Of a DNA stretch of 12,126 bases, positions 1-7,991 are shown piece after piece. The DNA is from an uncultured Collinsella sp. (GTDB taxonomy: Bacteria; Actinomycetota; Coriobacteriia; Coriobacteriales; Coriobacteriaceae). Position numbers and translations under genes: made by a program. Location of the stretch: positions 1 to 12,126 of the forward strand of contig USOG01000029.1 in assembly GCA_900556365.1 (NCBI GenBank), given 5' to 3'. The notes under the pieces are model-generated. The model did not search any database. It saw only the letters and a list, made by a program, of their open reading frames with translations, and was not told where the DNA came from. Each line of letters begins with the position of its first letter. The first letter of the stretch is position 1.

Positions 1-384
1 CGTGTTGAAGCGCTGCTCGCGGCCGAAAGCGGCAAGGGCAAGCTCGCCTTTGTCGGCGACGGCATCAACGATGCGCCTGTGCTCACCCGTGCCGACGTGG
101 GCATTGCCATGGGCGCCATGGGGTCCGACGCCGCGATTGAGGCCGCCGACGTGGTGCTCATGGACGACAAGCCGTCCAACATTTCCCGCGCGATCCGCGT
201 GGCACGCAAGACCATGTCGATTGTCTGGCAGAATATCATCTTCGCGCTGGGTATTAAGCTGCTGATTTTGGTGCTTGCGGCGCTCGGCATCGCCAACATG
301 TGGCTTGCGGTCTTTGGCGACGTAGGCGTGGCAATCATCGCCATCCTGAACGCCATGCGCGCGATGGGTGTCAAGAACCTGTAG
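1..384 (+). CDS. Zn2+/Cd2+-type heavy-metal P-type ATPase (P1B-2), C-terminal part
   Basis: This is the last 127 residues of a metal-exporting P1B ATPase; the gene is open at the left edge and its start lies outside the window. The hinge motif GDGINDAPVL of the P domain is at residues 19-28 of the fragment. It is followed by AADVVLMDD and two closing membrane helices (about residues 74-97 and 100-121). K86 in the first helix and D107 in the second (WLAVFGDVG) are 21 residues apart, the same spacing as the Lys/Asp pair in the last two helices of ZntA that form the zinc/cadmium site. Copper pumps lack this pair, so zinc/cadmium/lead export is favoured (inference from the family). The protein sits in the cytoplasmic membrane. 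It converges on a DtxR-family regulator, which fits a metal-homeostasis locus, although co-regulation is not shown. The missing N-terminus prevents any statement about metal-binding domains there. Confidence 0.92.
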   Translation, partial: RVEALLAAESGKGKLAFVGDGINDAPVLTRADVGIAMGAMGSDAAIEAADVVLMDDKPSNISRAIRVARKTMSIVWQNIIFALGIKLLILVLAALGIANMWLAVFGDVGVAIIAILNAMRAMGVKNL

Positions 385-400
385 CACTCGTGATCCCTCC

Positions 401-527
401 GGCCAGGGCCGGGCTTGGTTTTGAAAACGTCCTCGCGCATGAGGCCCGCCTTTCCTGCTCCTGCGGAGCAACGGAAAGGCGGGCCTCGCGCTGCGGAATG
501 TTTTCAAAACCAAGCCCGGCCCCGGCC
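401..527. repeat. 127-nt nested palindrome between convergent genes
   Basis: Three nested inverted repeats form one long hairpin. The outer arms 401-428 and 500-527 match at 27 of 28 positions. The middle arms 441-455 and 473-487 are perfect over 15 bp. The inner arms 456-461 (TGCTCC) and 465-470 (GGAGCA) close on a 3-nt loop. Unpaired internal loops of about 12 nt separate the outer and middle stems. No T-tract follows on either strand, so it is not a classical rho-independent terminator. Its place between convergent genes would still allow it to block transcription from both sides. It could equally be a copy of a dispersed palindromic repeat. Confidence 0.8.
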
Positions 528-605
528 TGCGGTGACGTTGCTGGTGGTTCTTGGGCATCGCTTGCTGGCGGGGTTCCTTGTCTGAGTTGGACTTAGTTGG
601 TGGGG

Positions 606-983
606 TTACTGGTCCCGGTCGCTGTCCCGTCCCAGCATCGATCTTAGCTTCTCAAAGCTTTCCTCACTCAGGCAGTGCTCCATGTGGCAACCCTCTTGCG
701 ACGCGACATCCGCCGAAACACCGGCTTCCTCGAGCAACCGCACGAAAAAGCAGTGGCGCTCCCACATTTGGCGAGCGACCTCCAGACCACGCTCCGTCAG
801 ATGAACGTCGCGCTTGCCCATTTCGACATAACCGCTGCTCTCCAGCGTCGCCATGGCTTTAGAGACGCTCGCCTTGGTCACGCCCAAGTATTCGGCGACG
901 TCGATTGAGCGCACCGTGCCTTGGCGCTCCGAGAGCACGTAAATAGATTCGAGATAGTCTTCTCCAGATTCACGTAGGGCCAT
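606..983 (-). CDS. DtxR/MntR-family metal-dependent transcriptional repressor
   Basis: A 125-residue regulator with an N-terminal winged helix-turn-helix (about residues 8-62, recognition helix around TKASVSKAMATLE) and a helical dimerisation and metal-binding domain (about 65-120). The C-terminal SH3-like domain of DtxR/IdeR is absent, so the length is MntR-like. Metal-ligand positions line up with Bacillus MntR by number: D9, E12, H77, E102 and H103. The residue equal to MntR Glu99 is Cys99, in the C-x-x-E-H arrangement of DtxR (Cys102, Glu105, His106). The expected role is metal-activated DNA binding that represses metal uptake genes or controls efflux genes. Start: ATG at 983, preceded by a GAAAGG-type ribosome site at 988-996. 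The 212-nt upstream region (984-1195) is AT-rich and holds imperfect GTAAGCC/GGCTAAC half-sites at about 1010-1041 that could be an autoregulatory operator; this is weak. The metal (Mn, Fe or Zn) cannot be fixed from sequence. Confidence 0.93.
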   Translation of the reverse strand: MALRESGEDYLESIYVLSERQGTVRSIDVAEYLGVTKASVSKAMATLESSGYVEMGKRDVHLTERGLEVARQMWERHCFFVRLLEEAGVSADVASQEGCHMEHCLSEESFEKLRSMLGRDSDRDQ

Positions 984-1195
984 GGGCCGCCTTTCGCGAT
1001 GATTGTTAGTTAGCCTTTGGATACTTTCCTTGGCTTACTTTACCGCAAAAGTTGCCCATGTCTTACTACGTTGTTTAAAAAGTTAACCGTGTTTCACAAA
1101 ATGTGCGGGGCAAGCAGAGCGACACGGCACGCAACGTACAAGGAATGTCCCCAACTGTCGGCAGAAAAGAAACGTCCCTAAGTGCCAAGCCGCAG

Positions 1196-1966
1196 CTATA
1201 GCAGGTCAAAGTGCTTGGCGGCGTTGTAAATTCCGTCGTCGTCCACGGCAGTCGTCACGTAGGTCGCCGCGGCTTTCACCGTGTCCTGTGCGTTGCCCAT
1301 GGCCACACTTGTGCCCACGGCGGAAAACATCAACAGGTCGTTCTCGCCGTCGCCAAAGGCGATCGCCTCGCTCGCATCGATGCCCAGGCGATCCAGCGTC
1401 GCCGCCACGCCCAGGTCCTTGCCACCGTTCGCCGGAATAATATCGCAGAACAGATCGCACCAGCGCGTAGTGAGCGAATGCGACACGGCATCGGTCACGA
1501 TATGCTCGTCAACCGGGTCCACAAAGGCGCAAAACTGGTAGACCGGCGCATCGAAGGCGTGCTCAAACGGCTCCTCGTGGTAGACGATTCCCGCGTTGCT
1601 GCCGGCCGTCACCACGCGCTCGGAGAGGCGGTTCACAAACGAGTTCTCGCCCTGCATGCACAGCGAGTCGTAGCGCCCCTGTGCCACCTGGCCCACGATC
1701 ACCGCAACGTCGTCCGGATCAATCGGACAGCTACGGTAAACGCCCTCGGCATCAAAGCAGTGCTGGCCCGAGAGCGTAATGTACGCATCCCAGCCCAGGT
1801 CGAACAGCCAGTCCGGCATCTGGTAGGTCGGGCGACCCGTGGCGATCACGCACGCAATCCCCTGCTCGCGAAAGCTGTCGAGCACCTGCTGCGCCGACGA
1901 CGGAATCCGATGAGTCTTAAAGCTCAGCAACGTGCCGTCGATATCGAAAAACGCGGCCTTGATCAT
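1196..1966 (-). CDS. Cof-type HAD-superfamily hydrolase (class IIB)
   Basis: A 256-residue cytoplasmic phosphatase of the Cof/Cof-like group, usual length for the family. Motif I is FFDIDGTLL, with nucleophile D8 and acid D10. Motif II is in CVIATGRPTYQ, the motif III lysine is in GGKDLGVAATL (the typical Cof lysine), and motif IV is AFGDGENDLLMF with the Mg2+-binding aspartates. A large C2-type cap lies between motifs II and III. Members remove phosphate from sugar phosphates, nucleotides or pyridoxal phosphate; the substrate here cannot be read from sequence. The ATG at 1966 follows the stop of the upstream ABC-F gene by 6 nt, and its AGGAG site overlaps the end of that gene, so the two are almost surely co-transcribed and translationally coupled. 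Confidence 0.93.
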   Translation of the reverse strand: MIKAAFFDIDGTLLSFKTHRIPSSAQQVLDSFREQGIACVIATGRPTYQMPDWLFDLGWDAYITLSGQHCFDAEGVYRSCPIDPDDVAVIVGQVAQGRYDSLCMQGENSFVNRLSERVVTAGSNAGIVYHEEPFEHAFDAPVYQFCAFVDPVDEHIVTDAVSHSLTTRWCDLFCDIIPANGGKDLGVAATLDRLGIDASEAIAFGDGENDLLMFSAVGTSVAMGNAQDTVKAAATYVTTAVDDDGIYNAAKHFDLL

Positions 1967-1972
1967 CCTCGC

Positions 1973-3832
1973 CTACTCCTCGCCCTCGAGCTTCTCGCTC
2001 GCCTCGAGCCACGCCATCTCCAGCTCGTCCATGGCGGCGTGAGCCTCGTCGATCTTTGCCTGCTGCTCGCCCAGCGCCGTGTAGTTGGTGGGGTCGACCT
2101 GGGCCATCGCGGCCTCGGCCTCCTCCACGCGGGCGCGCTGCGTCTCCATCTTGCGCTCGAGCGAGCTCACCTCGCGGCGGAGCTTCTGGCGCTCGGCGTT
2201 GGAAAGGCCATTGGGCTGGCCACTCGACTTGGGCTTTTCGGCCGCAGCCGCCGCGGCACCGGTGTCAAACGTGCCGGTCTTGGCGCTCGGCGCACCCACG
2301 GGCTCGCCCTCGGCGGTGGCGTTGCACAGGCGCAGGTACTGGTCGACGCCGCCGGGCATATGCGTCAGGTGGCCGTCGAGCAGCGCCCACTGCTGGTCGG
2401 TCACGCGCTCCATCAAAAAGCGGTCGTGCGTCACCAGGATCAGCGTGCCGGGCCAGCCGTCGAGCAAGTCCTCGACAATCGCGAGCATGTCGGTATCCAG
2501 GTCGTTACCGGGCTCGTCCAGGATGAGCACGTTGGGCTCGTCCAGAATCGTCAGCAACAGCGACAGGCGACGGCGCTGGCCGCCCGAAAGATCGCCGATG
2601 CGGCTCCAGAGCTGCTGCGTCGTAAAGCCCAGACGCTCGCAGAGCTTCTCGGGCGAGGTCTCCTTGCCGTCGATGACATAGTACTTCTTATAGTTGCCGA
2701 GCACCTCGCGGATCGTGTCGCCCATGTAGGGTTCGAGCTCCTCGAGCTGCTGCGACAGCACGCCAAAGCGCACTGTCTGGCCAATCTTCACGCGGCCGCG
2801 CGTGGGCTCAATCTTGCCCTGGATCACATCGAGCAGCGTCGACTTGCCGGCGCCGTTCTCGCCCAAAAGACCGTAGCGGTCGCCCGCACCGATGAGCCAG
2901 GTCACATCGGAGAGCACCTGCTTGGGCGCACCATCGGTATCCGCATAGCCGGCGTCCACGTCGACCACGTCGATAACCTGCTTGCCTAGGCGACTCACGG
3001 CGAGGCGCTTGAGCTCCAGCTCGTCACGCACGGGCGGCACGTCGGCAATCAGCTCGCGAGCGGCATCAACGCGAAACTTGGGCTTGGTGGAACGCGCCTG
3101 GGCGCCGCGGCTCAGCCACGCGAGCTCCTTGCGTGCCATGTTGCGACGGCGCTCCTCGGTAACCGCGGCCATGCGGTCGCGCTCCACGCGCTGCAGGATA
3201 TATGCGGAGTAACCGCCCTCGAAGGGATCGACCTGGCCGTCGTGGACCTCCCACATACTGGTACAGACCTCGTCCAAGAACCAGCGGTCGTGCGTGACCA
3301 CGAGCATGGCGCCCTGACCGCGCTGCCAGCGGGCCTTTAAGTGACGCGCGAGCCAGTTGATGGTGCGCATGTCCAGGTGGTTGGTAGGCTCGTCGAGCAT
3401 GAGCACGTCATAGTCGCCGATCAGCAGGCGCGCGAGGTCCACGCGACGGCGCTGACCGCCCGAAAGCTCGCCCACCGTGCCCTCCCAGGGCACATCGCTA
3501 ATAAGGCCAGCCAGAATCTGGCGCGTACGCGGACTCGACGCCCACTTGTACTCGGGGGCGTCACCCACAACGGCATGATGCACGGTATCAGTATCGGCCA
3601 GGTTGTCCTTTTGGCCGAGCAGACCGATTGTCGTGTCGCGGCGGTGCGTCACGCGGCCGTCGTCGGGCTCCAACGTGCCGGCGAGCACGCTCAGCAGCGT
3701 CGACTTACCGTCGCCGTTTTTACCGACAATACCAATACGGTCGCCCTCGCCCACGCCGAGCGTAACGCTATCGAAAATATGCTTGGTGGGAAACTCTAGG
3801 CTGACGGAATCGCATCCCAAAAGAATCGCCAT
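1973..3832 (-). CDS. Uup-like ABC-F family ATPase
   Basis: A 619-residue soluble protein with two ABC ATPase domains and no membrane segments. Domain 1: Walker A GKNGDGKST (37-45), signature LSGGQ (123-127), Walker B VLMLDEPTNHLD (143-154), switch H181. The inter-domain linker (about 215-262) contains RKELAWLSRGAQARSTKPK, the charged linker hallmark of Uup-type ABC-F proteins. Domain 2: Walker A GENGAGKST (324-332), signature LSGGQ (415-419), Walker B VLILDEPGNDLD (435-446), switch H469. An alanine-rich spacer follows, then a Glu/Arg-rich C-terminal coiled coil (about 555-619) as in Uup. The family acts on ribosomes and, for Uup, on branched DNA. Start: ATG at 3832 is chosen because GAAGGAG lies 8-9 nt upstream. 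An in-frame TTG at 3859 would place that ribosome site inside the gene. Glycine replaces the usual threonine in the second DEPTN motif. The gene heads a two-gene unit with the Cof-type phosphatase. Confidence 0.93.
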   Translation of the reverse strand: MAILLGCDSVSLEFPTKHIFDSVTLGVGEGDRIGIVGKNGDGKSTLLSVLAGTLEPDDGRVTHRRDTTIGLLGQKDNLADTDTVHHAVVGDAPEYKWASSPRTRQILAGLISDVPWEGTVGELSGGQRRRVDLARLLIGDYDVLMLDEPTNHLDMRTINWLARHLKARWQRGQGAMLVVTHDRWFLDEVCTSMWEVHDGQVDPFEGGYSAYILQRVERDRMAAVTEERRRNMARKELAWLSRGAQARSTKPKFRVDAARELIADVPPVRDELELKRLAVSRLGKQVIDVVDVDAGYADTDGAPKQVLSDVTWLIGAGDRYGLLGENGAGKSTLLDVIQGKIEPTRGRVKIGQTVRFGVLSQQLEELEPYMGDTIREVLGNYKKYYVIDGKETSPEKLCERLGFTTQQLWSRIGDLSGGQRRRLSLLLTILDEPNVLILDEPGNDLDTDMLAIVEDLLDGWPGTLILVTHDRFLMERVTDQQWALLDGHLTHMPGGVDQYLRLCNATAEGEPVGAPSAKTGTFDTGAAAAAAEKPKSSGQPNGLSNAERQKLRREVSSLERKMETQRARVEEAEAAMAQVDPTNYTALGEQQAKIDEAHAAMDELEMAWLEASEKLEGEE

Positions 3833-3892
3833 ATGCCCTGCTCCTTCGTAGAAATTCAACGTTGTCCATGATAGCAGCGAGCCTCACCCCAA

Positions 3893-3927
3893 ACCACCAC
3901 GAAGGCGCCTGTCCCCTTTGTGGTGGT
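3893..3927. repeat. Small inverted repeat upstream of the ABC-F gene
   Basis: Perfect 8-bp arms ACCACCAC (3893-3900) and GTGGTGGT (3920-3927) flank a 19-nt centre containing the palindrome GGCGCC (3904-3909). It lies between the pst terminator and the ABC-F start, about 60 bp upstream of the latter. It has no T-tract. It could be a leader hairpin, an operator or a dispersed repeat; I cannot choose between them. Confidence 0.45.
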
Positions 3928-3944
3928 CGTTTCGGTCGCAGAGC

Positions 3945-3982
3945 AAAAAGGCGGGCCATCTCCCGCAAGAGATGACCCGCCT
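3945..3982 (-). terminator. Rho-independent terminator of the pst operon
   Basis: Arms 3949-3962 and 3969-3982 pair at 13 of 14 positions (GC-rich AGGCGGG/CCCGCCT end) around a 6-nt loop. Read on the minus strand the stem is followed directly by TTTTT (3949-3945). It begins about 55 nt after the pstB stop codon and separates the pst operon from the ABC-F unit. Confidence 0.85.
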
Positions 3983-4037
3983 CTCCAATCAGTCCCGCGG
4001 CAACCGTGGCCGCCTCGGGCCTCAAGCATGTCCCGGA

Positions 4038-4906
<869 letters not shown>

Positions 4907-4910
<4 letters not shown>

Positions 4911-5833
4911 TCGGCCGTCATCTTCCTTGCCAGTTGCTTGCCCACGATACGGGCGACTACGTTAAACAGCAGCACGCAAATCATCAGCAGCGCCGCGGTG
5001 CCCCAAACGATCTGCTGTGCCTCGGGACTGCCCTCGCCATAGATCTTGTAGATATGCACGGCGAGCGACTCGCCAGGGCGGAACACGTTCCAGGCGCAGG
5101 TGGGGCTCGACAGGTTAAAGCTCAAGAAGTTCAGGCGAACCGGCGAGCTCATACCCGAGGTAAAGAGCAGTGCTGCGGCCTCGCCAAACACACGGCCGGC
5201 CGAAAGCACGATGCCGGTCACGATGGCGGGCATGGCCTCGGGAATCAGGATGTGCAGCGTGGCCTCCCAGCGGGTAAGGCCCATGGCCAGGCATGCATCG
5301 CGCTGGGCCTGTGGCACGTCCTCGAGCGCCTGCTGGATCACGCGCACCAGGATGGGGATATTGAACATGGTGAGCGCGACAGCGCCGGAGATGATGGAGT
5401 ACTTCCAGCCCAGCTGCACCGAGAACACCAGAAAGCCGAACATGCCGACGACGATGGAAGGCAGCGAGGACAGCGTCTCGATGGCGGTGGAGGCGATGTC
5501 GCGGATAGGGCCGTTCGGCGCGTACTCAACCAGGAAGACCGCTCCGCCCAGACTGATGGGCACCGAGATGACCAGAGTGATCAGCAGCAGGTAGAACGAG
5601 TCGAACAGCTGGTAGAGCACGCCACCCTGGGTACCGTTGGCGCGCGACGGCTGCGTGAGAAAACCCGGTTGGAACAGCGTCGAGACGCCCTCGAACAGGA
5701 TATAGGCCACCATGGAGATGACGATGATCATGACGATGGCGACGATCGCCGTCAGCACGCCCGTGGCGATGCGATCCTGTTTTTGGACACGCCCGAGTCT
5801 CGCCTCGTCGATGTGGATGCGCGTGCTAGCCAC
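4907..5833 (-). CDS. pstA: Phosphate ABC transporter permease PstA
   Basis: An integral membrane subunit of the Pst phosphate importer with about six predicted helices, the first at IATGVLTAIVAIVMIIVIS. It has the permease signature loop EALEDVPQAQRDACLAMGLTR written here as (Q)ALEDVPQ...LAMGLTRWEA, the EAA-type contact with PstB. Start choice: I prefer GTG at 5833, which overlaps the pstC stop by 8 nt and has AAGGGGG a short distance upstream, giving 308 residues. An in-frame TTG at 5857 would extend it by eight residues and overlap pstC by 32 nt. Its stop overlaps the pstB start. Tight overlaps on both sides indicate that PstC, PstA and PstB are made together from one message. Confidence 0.96.
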
Positions 5834-6734
5834 GAGCCTTCGCCCCCTTGCGGCCAATGAGATGGATGATCAGAATGAAGATGAGGCTCATGCCCATCAG
5901 CAGCAGGCCGAGTGCCCACAGAACATCGTCCTGGGCCGAGCCCTCGGCATAGACCGCCATGGACGTGGTGAGCGTGGTGGTGATGGTCGAAGCCGGCGAC
6001 AGCAGCGACGTCGGCATGGCCTCGATACCGCCGATGACCATGCGCACGGCGAGCGTCTCCCCAAAGGCGCGGGTCATGCCCAGGATGACCGCAGTCATGA
6101 GCGACGGCATGGCGGACTTGAGCACCACGTGCCAGATGGTCTGCCAGCGGGTGTAGCCCAGCGCGAGCGAGCCCTGACGGTAGCTATCGGGCACAGCGCG
6201 CAGGCCATCGACCGAAAGCGTGGTCATGGTCGGCAGGATCATGACGGCCAGCACGATGGCGCCGGGCAAGATGCCCAGGCCCGTGCTCACGTGGAAAACG
6301 CTCTTCATAAGACCGACGACCACGTGAAAGCCGATCAGGCCAAAGACGACCGAGGGAATGCCGGTCAAAAGCTCAATAAGCGGCTGAAAGACCTTGGAAC
6401 CAAACTTAGGCTGAATCTCGACTGCAAAGATAGCAGAGCCGATAGCGATGGGCAGCGCGATAAGCGTGGAGAGCACCATGACCGCAAACGAGGTGACGAT
6501 CAGGGGCAGGGCGCCGGTGTAGGGCAGGCCGTTTTCGGCCGTGTTGGACAGGTCCCACTTGGTGCCGGTAAAGAACTCGACAACCGAAACGCCGTTCTTG
6601 AAAAAAGCCGAGAGGCCCTTTTGGGCGACCATAAAAACGAGCGCGGCAACGACAAGCGTCACGAGCGCTACGCACGCGCCCGTGACGCCCAGGCCCACGT
6701 TCTCAAGGTCGCGCTTTGGCAGCTGTTTTGCCAT
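5826..6734 (-). CDS. pstC: Phosphate ABC transporter permease PstC
   Basis: A 302-residue membrane permease that pairs with PstA to form the phosphate channel. Hydrophobic helices are visible at about residues 15-37 (VTGACVALVTLVVAALVFMV), 75-100, 120-145, 155-180 and near the C-terminus (LLLMGMSLIFILIIHLIG). The loop VPDSYRQGSLALGYTRWQT is the EAA-type motif that contacts PstB. The family-typical GIPSVVFGLIGF is present. Start: ATG at 6734 with GGAAAGG a few nt upstream. The gap after pstS is only 25 nt, so it shares the pstS message. The first ~12 residues are polar and cytoplasmic. Confidence 0.97.
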   Translation of the reverse strand: MAKQLPKRDLENVGLGVTGACVALVTLVVAALVFMVAQKGLSAFFKNGVSVVEFFTGTKWDLSNTAENGLPYTGALPLIVTSFAVMVLSTLIALPIAIGSAIFAVEIQPKFGSKVFQPLIELLTGIPSVVFGLIGFHVVVGLMKSVFHVSTGLGILPGAIVLAVMILPTMTTLSVDGLRAVPDSYRQGSLALGYTRWQTIWHVVLKSAMPSLMTAVILGMTRAFGETLAVRMVIGGIEAMPTSLLSPASTITTTLTTSMAVYAEGSAQDDVLWALGLLLMGMSLIFILIIHLIGRKGAKARG

Positions 6735-6759
6735 TGCAAACCTTTCCGGGGGCGATTAC

Positions 6760-7698
6760 TTATTTAGCAGAGACCTTGCCGCTGGCGTCCTTGACGACCT
6801 TCATGGCAGAGACGGGGATAAAGCCCTGCTCCTCAACGAGCTTGCCCTGGACGTCGTCGGAGAGCATGAACTCCAGGAAGGCCGTGGTGGCCTCGTCGGC
6901 GTCCTTTGCGCAGTACATGTGCTCGGTCGCCCAGATCTTGAAGGAGTCGTCGGTGACGTTCTTGCTCTTGGGCTCGACGCCCTCGACCTTGATGGCGTTG
7001 AACTTGGAGTCATCGAAGTGCGAGAAGTCGAGGTAGGAGATGGCGTTGTCGGTGCTGGCCATCTGAGTCTGGACATCGCCGGACTTGTCGAGCTCGGCAT
7101 CGCCCTTAAAGTCGACGGTCTCGTCGCCAAAGACGGCGGCCTCGAAGGTGGCGCGGGTGCCGGAGCCGGCCTTGCGGTTGAGGACGACGATGGTGGCGTC
7201 ATCGCCGCCGACCTCCTTCCAGTTGGTAATCTGACCGGAGAAGATACCCTTGAGCTGCCCGAGGGATAGGTCGTCGACCGTCACGTTCTTGGAGACGACG
7301 GGACCCATGCCAACGACGGCGACCTCGTGGTCGACGAGATTCTTGACCTGGTCGGCCTCGAGCTTGGTCTCGGCGAAGACGTCGGAGTTACCGATGGTGA
7401 CGGTGCCAGCGGCGACAGCGGTCAGACCCTTGCCCGAACCGTTGCCCGAGCCGGAGATGGAGACGTCGGGGTTGGCATCCATGAACTTCTCGGCAGCAGC
7501 CTCGACGAGAGCCTGGAACGAGGAGGCACCGTCGTAGGTCACCTCGCCGGAGACGGACTCGGCAGCGGCGGCGCTACCCTTGTCGGCGGCACCGGAGGCA
7601 CCTGAGCCGCCGCACCCAACGAGACCGAGACCGACGATGCTGGCAAGACCACCAGCGAGGCCGAGGAACTGACGACGAGAATAAGCCTGATCGAGCAT
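6760..7698 (-). CDS. pstS: Phosphate-binding lipoprotein PstS
   Basis: The 312-residue extracellular phosphate receptor that delivers phosphate to PstC/PstA. The N-terminus combines a twin-arginine-like motif (SRRQFLGL, residues 7-14) with a lipobox LVGC, so Cys29 should be lipid-modified and the protein anchored on the outer face of the membrane. A Gly/Ser/Ala-rich linker follows. The periplasmic-binding-protein fold shows the PstS-typical phosphate-loop segments: TYDGASSF near residue 50, SGSGNGSGKGL, and the family-characteristic RKAGSGTRATFE. Start: ATG at 7698 with GAAAGGAAG just upstream; an in-frame GTG at 7731 would put 11 extra residues before the signal and is less likely. First gene of pstSCAB. 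I found no convincing Pho-box repeat upstream. Confidence 0.97.
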   Translation of the reverse strand: MLDQAYSRRQFLGLAGGLASIVGLGLVGCGGSGASGAADKGSAAAAESVSGEVTYDGASSFQALVEAAAEKFMDANPDVSISGSGNGSGKGLTAVAAGTVTIGNSDVFAETKLEADQVKNLVDHEVAVVGMGPVVSKNVTVDDLSLGQLKGIFSGQITNWKEVGGDDATIVVLNRKAGSGTRATFEAAVFGDETVDFKGDAELDKSGDVQTQMASTDNAISYLDFSHFDDSKFNAIKVEGVEPKSKNVTDDSFKIWATEHMYCAKDADEATTAFLEFMLSDDVQGKLVEEQGFIPVSAMKVVKDASGKVSAK

Positions 7699-7723
7699 GA
7701 TCTTCCTTTCATACATGCGACTC

Positions 7724-7740
7724 GCGGGCACCCTGCCCGC
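7724..7740 (-). promoter_or_regulatory. Hairpin in the pstS leader
   Basis: A perfect 7-bp stem GCGGGCA/TGCCCGC closes on a 3-nt loop, 26 nt upstream of the pstS ATG and just before its ribosome site. No T-tract follows, so it is not a terminator. It might stabilise the message 5' end or modulate translation; the sequence alone does not show which. Confidence 0.35.
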
Positions 7741-7890
7741 TTTGCTGTTTGGAAAGATACGGCCTCGATCGGGCGACGACCGCCTTATCTGCGGTTTCTT
7801 ACGGCCATTTGATAGACCCTTACCGCAAGCGCGGCCCAGCCTTTACAAACGGATAACAATCCAGCGCCGAACATGGCGCACCTTTTACAC

Positions 7891-7970
7891 CAATAAAAAC
7901 AAAGTTGCGGTGAAACAGTTCCTGCTTGGCCATCAAATGGCCCATTCTAGGAACTATTCCACCGCAACTT
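7891..7970 (-). terminator. Terminator of the dipeptidase operon; copy 1 of a GTTGCGG hairpin repeat
   Basis: Arms 7902-7923 and 7949-7970 match at 20 of 22 positions. Inside them a second stem GGCCAT/ATGGCC (7928-7933, 7937-7942) closes on a 3-nt loop. On the minus strand the hairpin is followed by a T-rich stretch (7903-7891), so it can end transcription coming from the dipeptidase gene, whose stop is about 20 nt upstream. The outer arms are shared with the hairpin at 11177-11243, so it is also a member of a repeat family. Confidence 0.7.
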
Positions 7971-7991
7971 AGATTGGGAAACCGCGAAACC

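Noticed and set aside
401..527. Classical rho-independent terminator for the ATPase gene
   Set aside because: The stem is long enough, but neither strand has a T-tract after it.
1211..2989. A 592-codon open frame on the plus strand opposite the HAD and ABC-F genes
   Set aside because: It is a shadow of GC-rich genes on the other strand: Arg/His/Ala-rich, no recognisable domain, and it overlaps two well-supported genes.
7699..7890. Pho-box upstream of pstS
   Set aside because: I looked for CTGTCAT-type and TTAACA-type repeats and saw no convincing pair.
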